Origin: Candidatus Harrisonbacteria bacterium RIFCSPLOWO2_02_FULL_45_10c
GTDB taxonomy: Bacteria; Patescibacteriota; Minisyncoccia; UBA6257; 02-FULL-45-10c
Direction of reading: 5' to 3'
Assembly: GCA_001818705.1 (NCBI GenBank)
Contig: MHJM01000035.1
Coordinates: 1 to 5,886, forward strand
Length of the DNA: 5,886 nucleotides
Shown: positions 4,751 through 5,886 of the stretch, in pieces
How the letters are laid out: every line of letters begins with the position of its first letter
Position numbering within the stretch: position 1 is the first letter of the stretch
Made by a program: the position numbers and the translations under genes
The notes under the pieces: generated by a model
Databases searched by the model: none
What the model saw: the letters and a program-made list of their open reading frames with translations, nothing else
What the model was told of the DNA's origin: nothing

Positions 4751-5886
4751 ATGAGCGAAGAAAATAAAAAACAAAATATATTAAAACGGGAAATTACCGA
4801 AGAACTGCAGGAGTCGTATTTGGATTACGCGATGTCGGTAATCGTTTCCCGTGCTTTGCCGGATGTCCGGGACGGCTTAAAGCCGGTGCAGCGCCGGATT
4901 CTCTGGGCGATGTGGGACAGCGGTTTGACGCATGCCGCCAAATTTAAAAAATCGGCGAATATCGTCGGTGAAGTGCTAGGCAAATACCATCCGCATGGGG
5001 ATTCTTCCGTTTATGAAGCGATGGTCCGCATGGCGCAGGATTTTTCCCTCCGTTATCCGCTGGTGCACGGCCAGGGAAACTTCGGCAGCATTGACGGCGA
5101 TTCCGCCGCCGCTTATCGGTACACCGAAGCCAAACTTTCCAAGATCGCCGAAGAATTGCTTTTTGATATTGAAAAAGAAACTGTGGATTGGGATCCGAAT
5201 TATGACGGCAGCCGCCAGGAGCCGAAAGTATTGCCGGCCAAGATTCCGAATTTGCTTTTAAACGGCACGGTCGGCATCGCCGTCGGCATGGCGACCAGCA
5301 TTCCGCCGCATAATTTATCGGAACTGATTGATGCTACCCTGCATCTGATTGATAATCCGCAGGCAACCGCTACTAATTTATCCGAGTTTATTCAGGGGCC
5401 GGATTTTCCAACCGGCGGCATTATTTACGACCGAAAGGCGATTGTCGAGGCGTACGCAACCGGCCGGGGCGCGATTACCACTCGGGCGCTGACGGAAATA
5501 AAAGAAAATAAAAAAGGAAACCATATTATTGAAATTACGGAAATTCCGTACCAGGTAAATAAATCCGAACTGATCATAAAAATCGCCGAATTAGTTACGG
5601 AAAAAAGGATCCAGGGCATCCGGGATGTCCGGGATGAATCCGACCGCGAGGGATTGCGGATTATTATTGAGCTTAAAAATGACGCTACTCCCCAGAAGAT
5701 TTTGAATCAGCTTTTCCAGCATACGGACCTGCAGAAAGATTTTCATTTGAATATGCTCGCGCTCGCCAAGGGTCGGCAGCCGGAAATAATGTCAATTAAA
5801 GATATTATCGCCGCCTATCTGGAGCATCGCAAAGAAATCGTAAAACGCCGCGCCCAATTTGACCTGAAAAAAGCCGAAGAGCGCGC
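4751..5886 (+). CDS. gyrA: DNA gyrase subunit A, N-terminal part (runs off the right edge)
   Basis: The first 378 codons are present from the ATG at 4751; the frame is open to the window end. GyrA carries the DNA cleavage and rejoining activity of gyrase, which introduces negative supercoils using ATP hydrolysed by GyrB. The catalytic tyrosine is Tyr124 in AAYRYTEAKLS (120-130), preceded by Arg123 (Tyr122 and Arg121 in E. coli). The winged-helix and quinolone-region sequence KYHPHGDSSVYEAMVRMAQ (78-96) keeps Ser85 and the acidic Glu89, equivalent to E. coli Ser83 and Asp87. This is the quinolone-sensitive configuration. FGSIDGDSAA (111-120) and the tower-domain start with IPYQVNKSEL (265-274) follow. 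ParC is similar here; the C-terminal GyrA box that would separate them is outside the window, but ATP-dependent gyrase is the usual enzyme in such small genomes. It lies 4 bases after the membrane-protein gene, with no Shine-Dalgarno. Confidence 0.95.
   Translation, partial: MSEENKKQNILKREITEELQESYLDYAMSVIVSRALPDVRDGLKPVQRRILWAMWDSGLTHAAKFKKSANIVGEVLGKYHPHGDSSVYEAMVRMAQDFSLRYPLVHGQGNFGSIDGDSAAAYRYTEAKLSKIAEELLFDIEKETVDWDPNYDGSRQEPKVLPAKIPNLLLNGTVGIAVGMATSIPPHNLSELIDATLHLIDNPQATATNLSEFIQGPDFPTGGIIYDRKAIVEAYATGRGAITTRALTEIKENKKGNHIIEITEIPYQVNKSELIIKIAELVTEKRIQGIRDVRDESDREGLRIIIELKNDATPQKILNQLFQHTDLQKDFHLNMLALAKGRQPEIMSIKDIIAAYLEHRKEIVKRRAQFDLKKAEER

Overview
The window looks like a piece of a Candidate Phyla Radiation (Patescibacteria, probably Parcubacteria-type) chromosome. 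The signs are a compact four-domain ribosomal protein S1, a divergent UlaG/COG2220-like beta-lactamase-fold protein placed upstream of gyrA, a divergent FtsH N-terminus, start codons that mostly lack a Shine-Dalgarno sequence, and moderate GC content. This placement is inferred from gene character, not from a marker phylogeny. The standard genetic code suffices: the long frames contain no internal TGA.

Layout. At the left edge the minus strand carries the first 61 codons of an ftsH-like membrane protease, with its own promoter. Next comes a strong intrinsic terminator (244-279) that ends a 561-residue minus-strand gene (291-1976). That gene has an unrecognised N-terminal two thirds and a C-terminal Nudix-like domain whose Nudix box is split by an insertion. 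It has a near-consensus promoter and a perfect Shine-Dalgarno sequence. Upstream of it lies a roughly 300-base intergenic stretch holding a structured element (A). Then comes minus-strand rpsA (2279-3370). A 376-base divergent intergenic stretch holds two more foldable elements (C, then B). It leads into a plus-strand operon: a beta-lactamase-fold protein that has lost its metal ligands, a small single-pass membrane protein, and gyrA, which runs off the right edge.

Function. Most genes are information-processing or quality-control functions: protein degradation (FtsH), translation (S1) and DNA topology (GyrA). The beta-lactamase-fold pseudoenzyme and the small membrane protein are probably co-transcribed with gyrase A. 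Predicted leaders of ftsH, rpsA and the beta-lactamase-fold gene are only about 4-12 nt, so near-leaderless translation is likely. The Nudix-like gene is the exception, with a leader of about 59 nt and a perfect Shine-Dalgarno.

Most notable observation. Elements A (2138-2262) and B (3550-3697) are unrelated in their paired stems but share unpaired or junction sequence at identical spacing: GAGCGAG-N3-TAGG-N2, then an 8-bp stem whose bases differ completely, then the identical 7-base loop CGCAGGA. Both also have TGGACG before this block, GCCGGT after it, and an AT-rich closing stem. Compensatory change in stems with invariant loops is the signature of a structured nucleic-acid family, here in two copies bracketing rpsA. 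I do not recognise it as a named RNA class.
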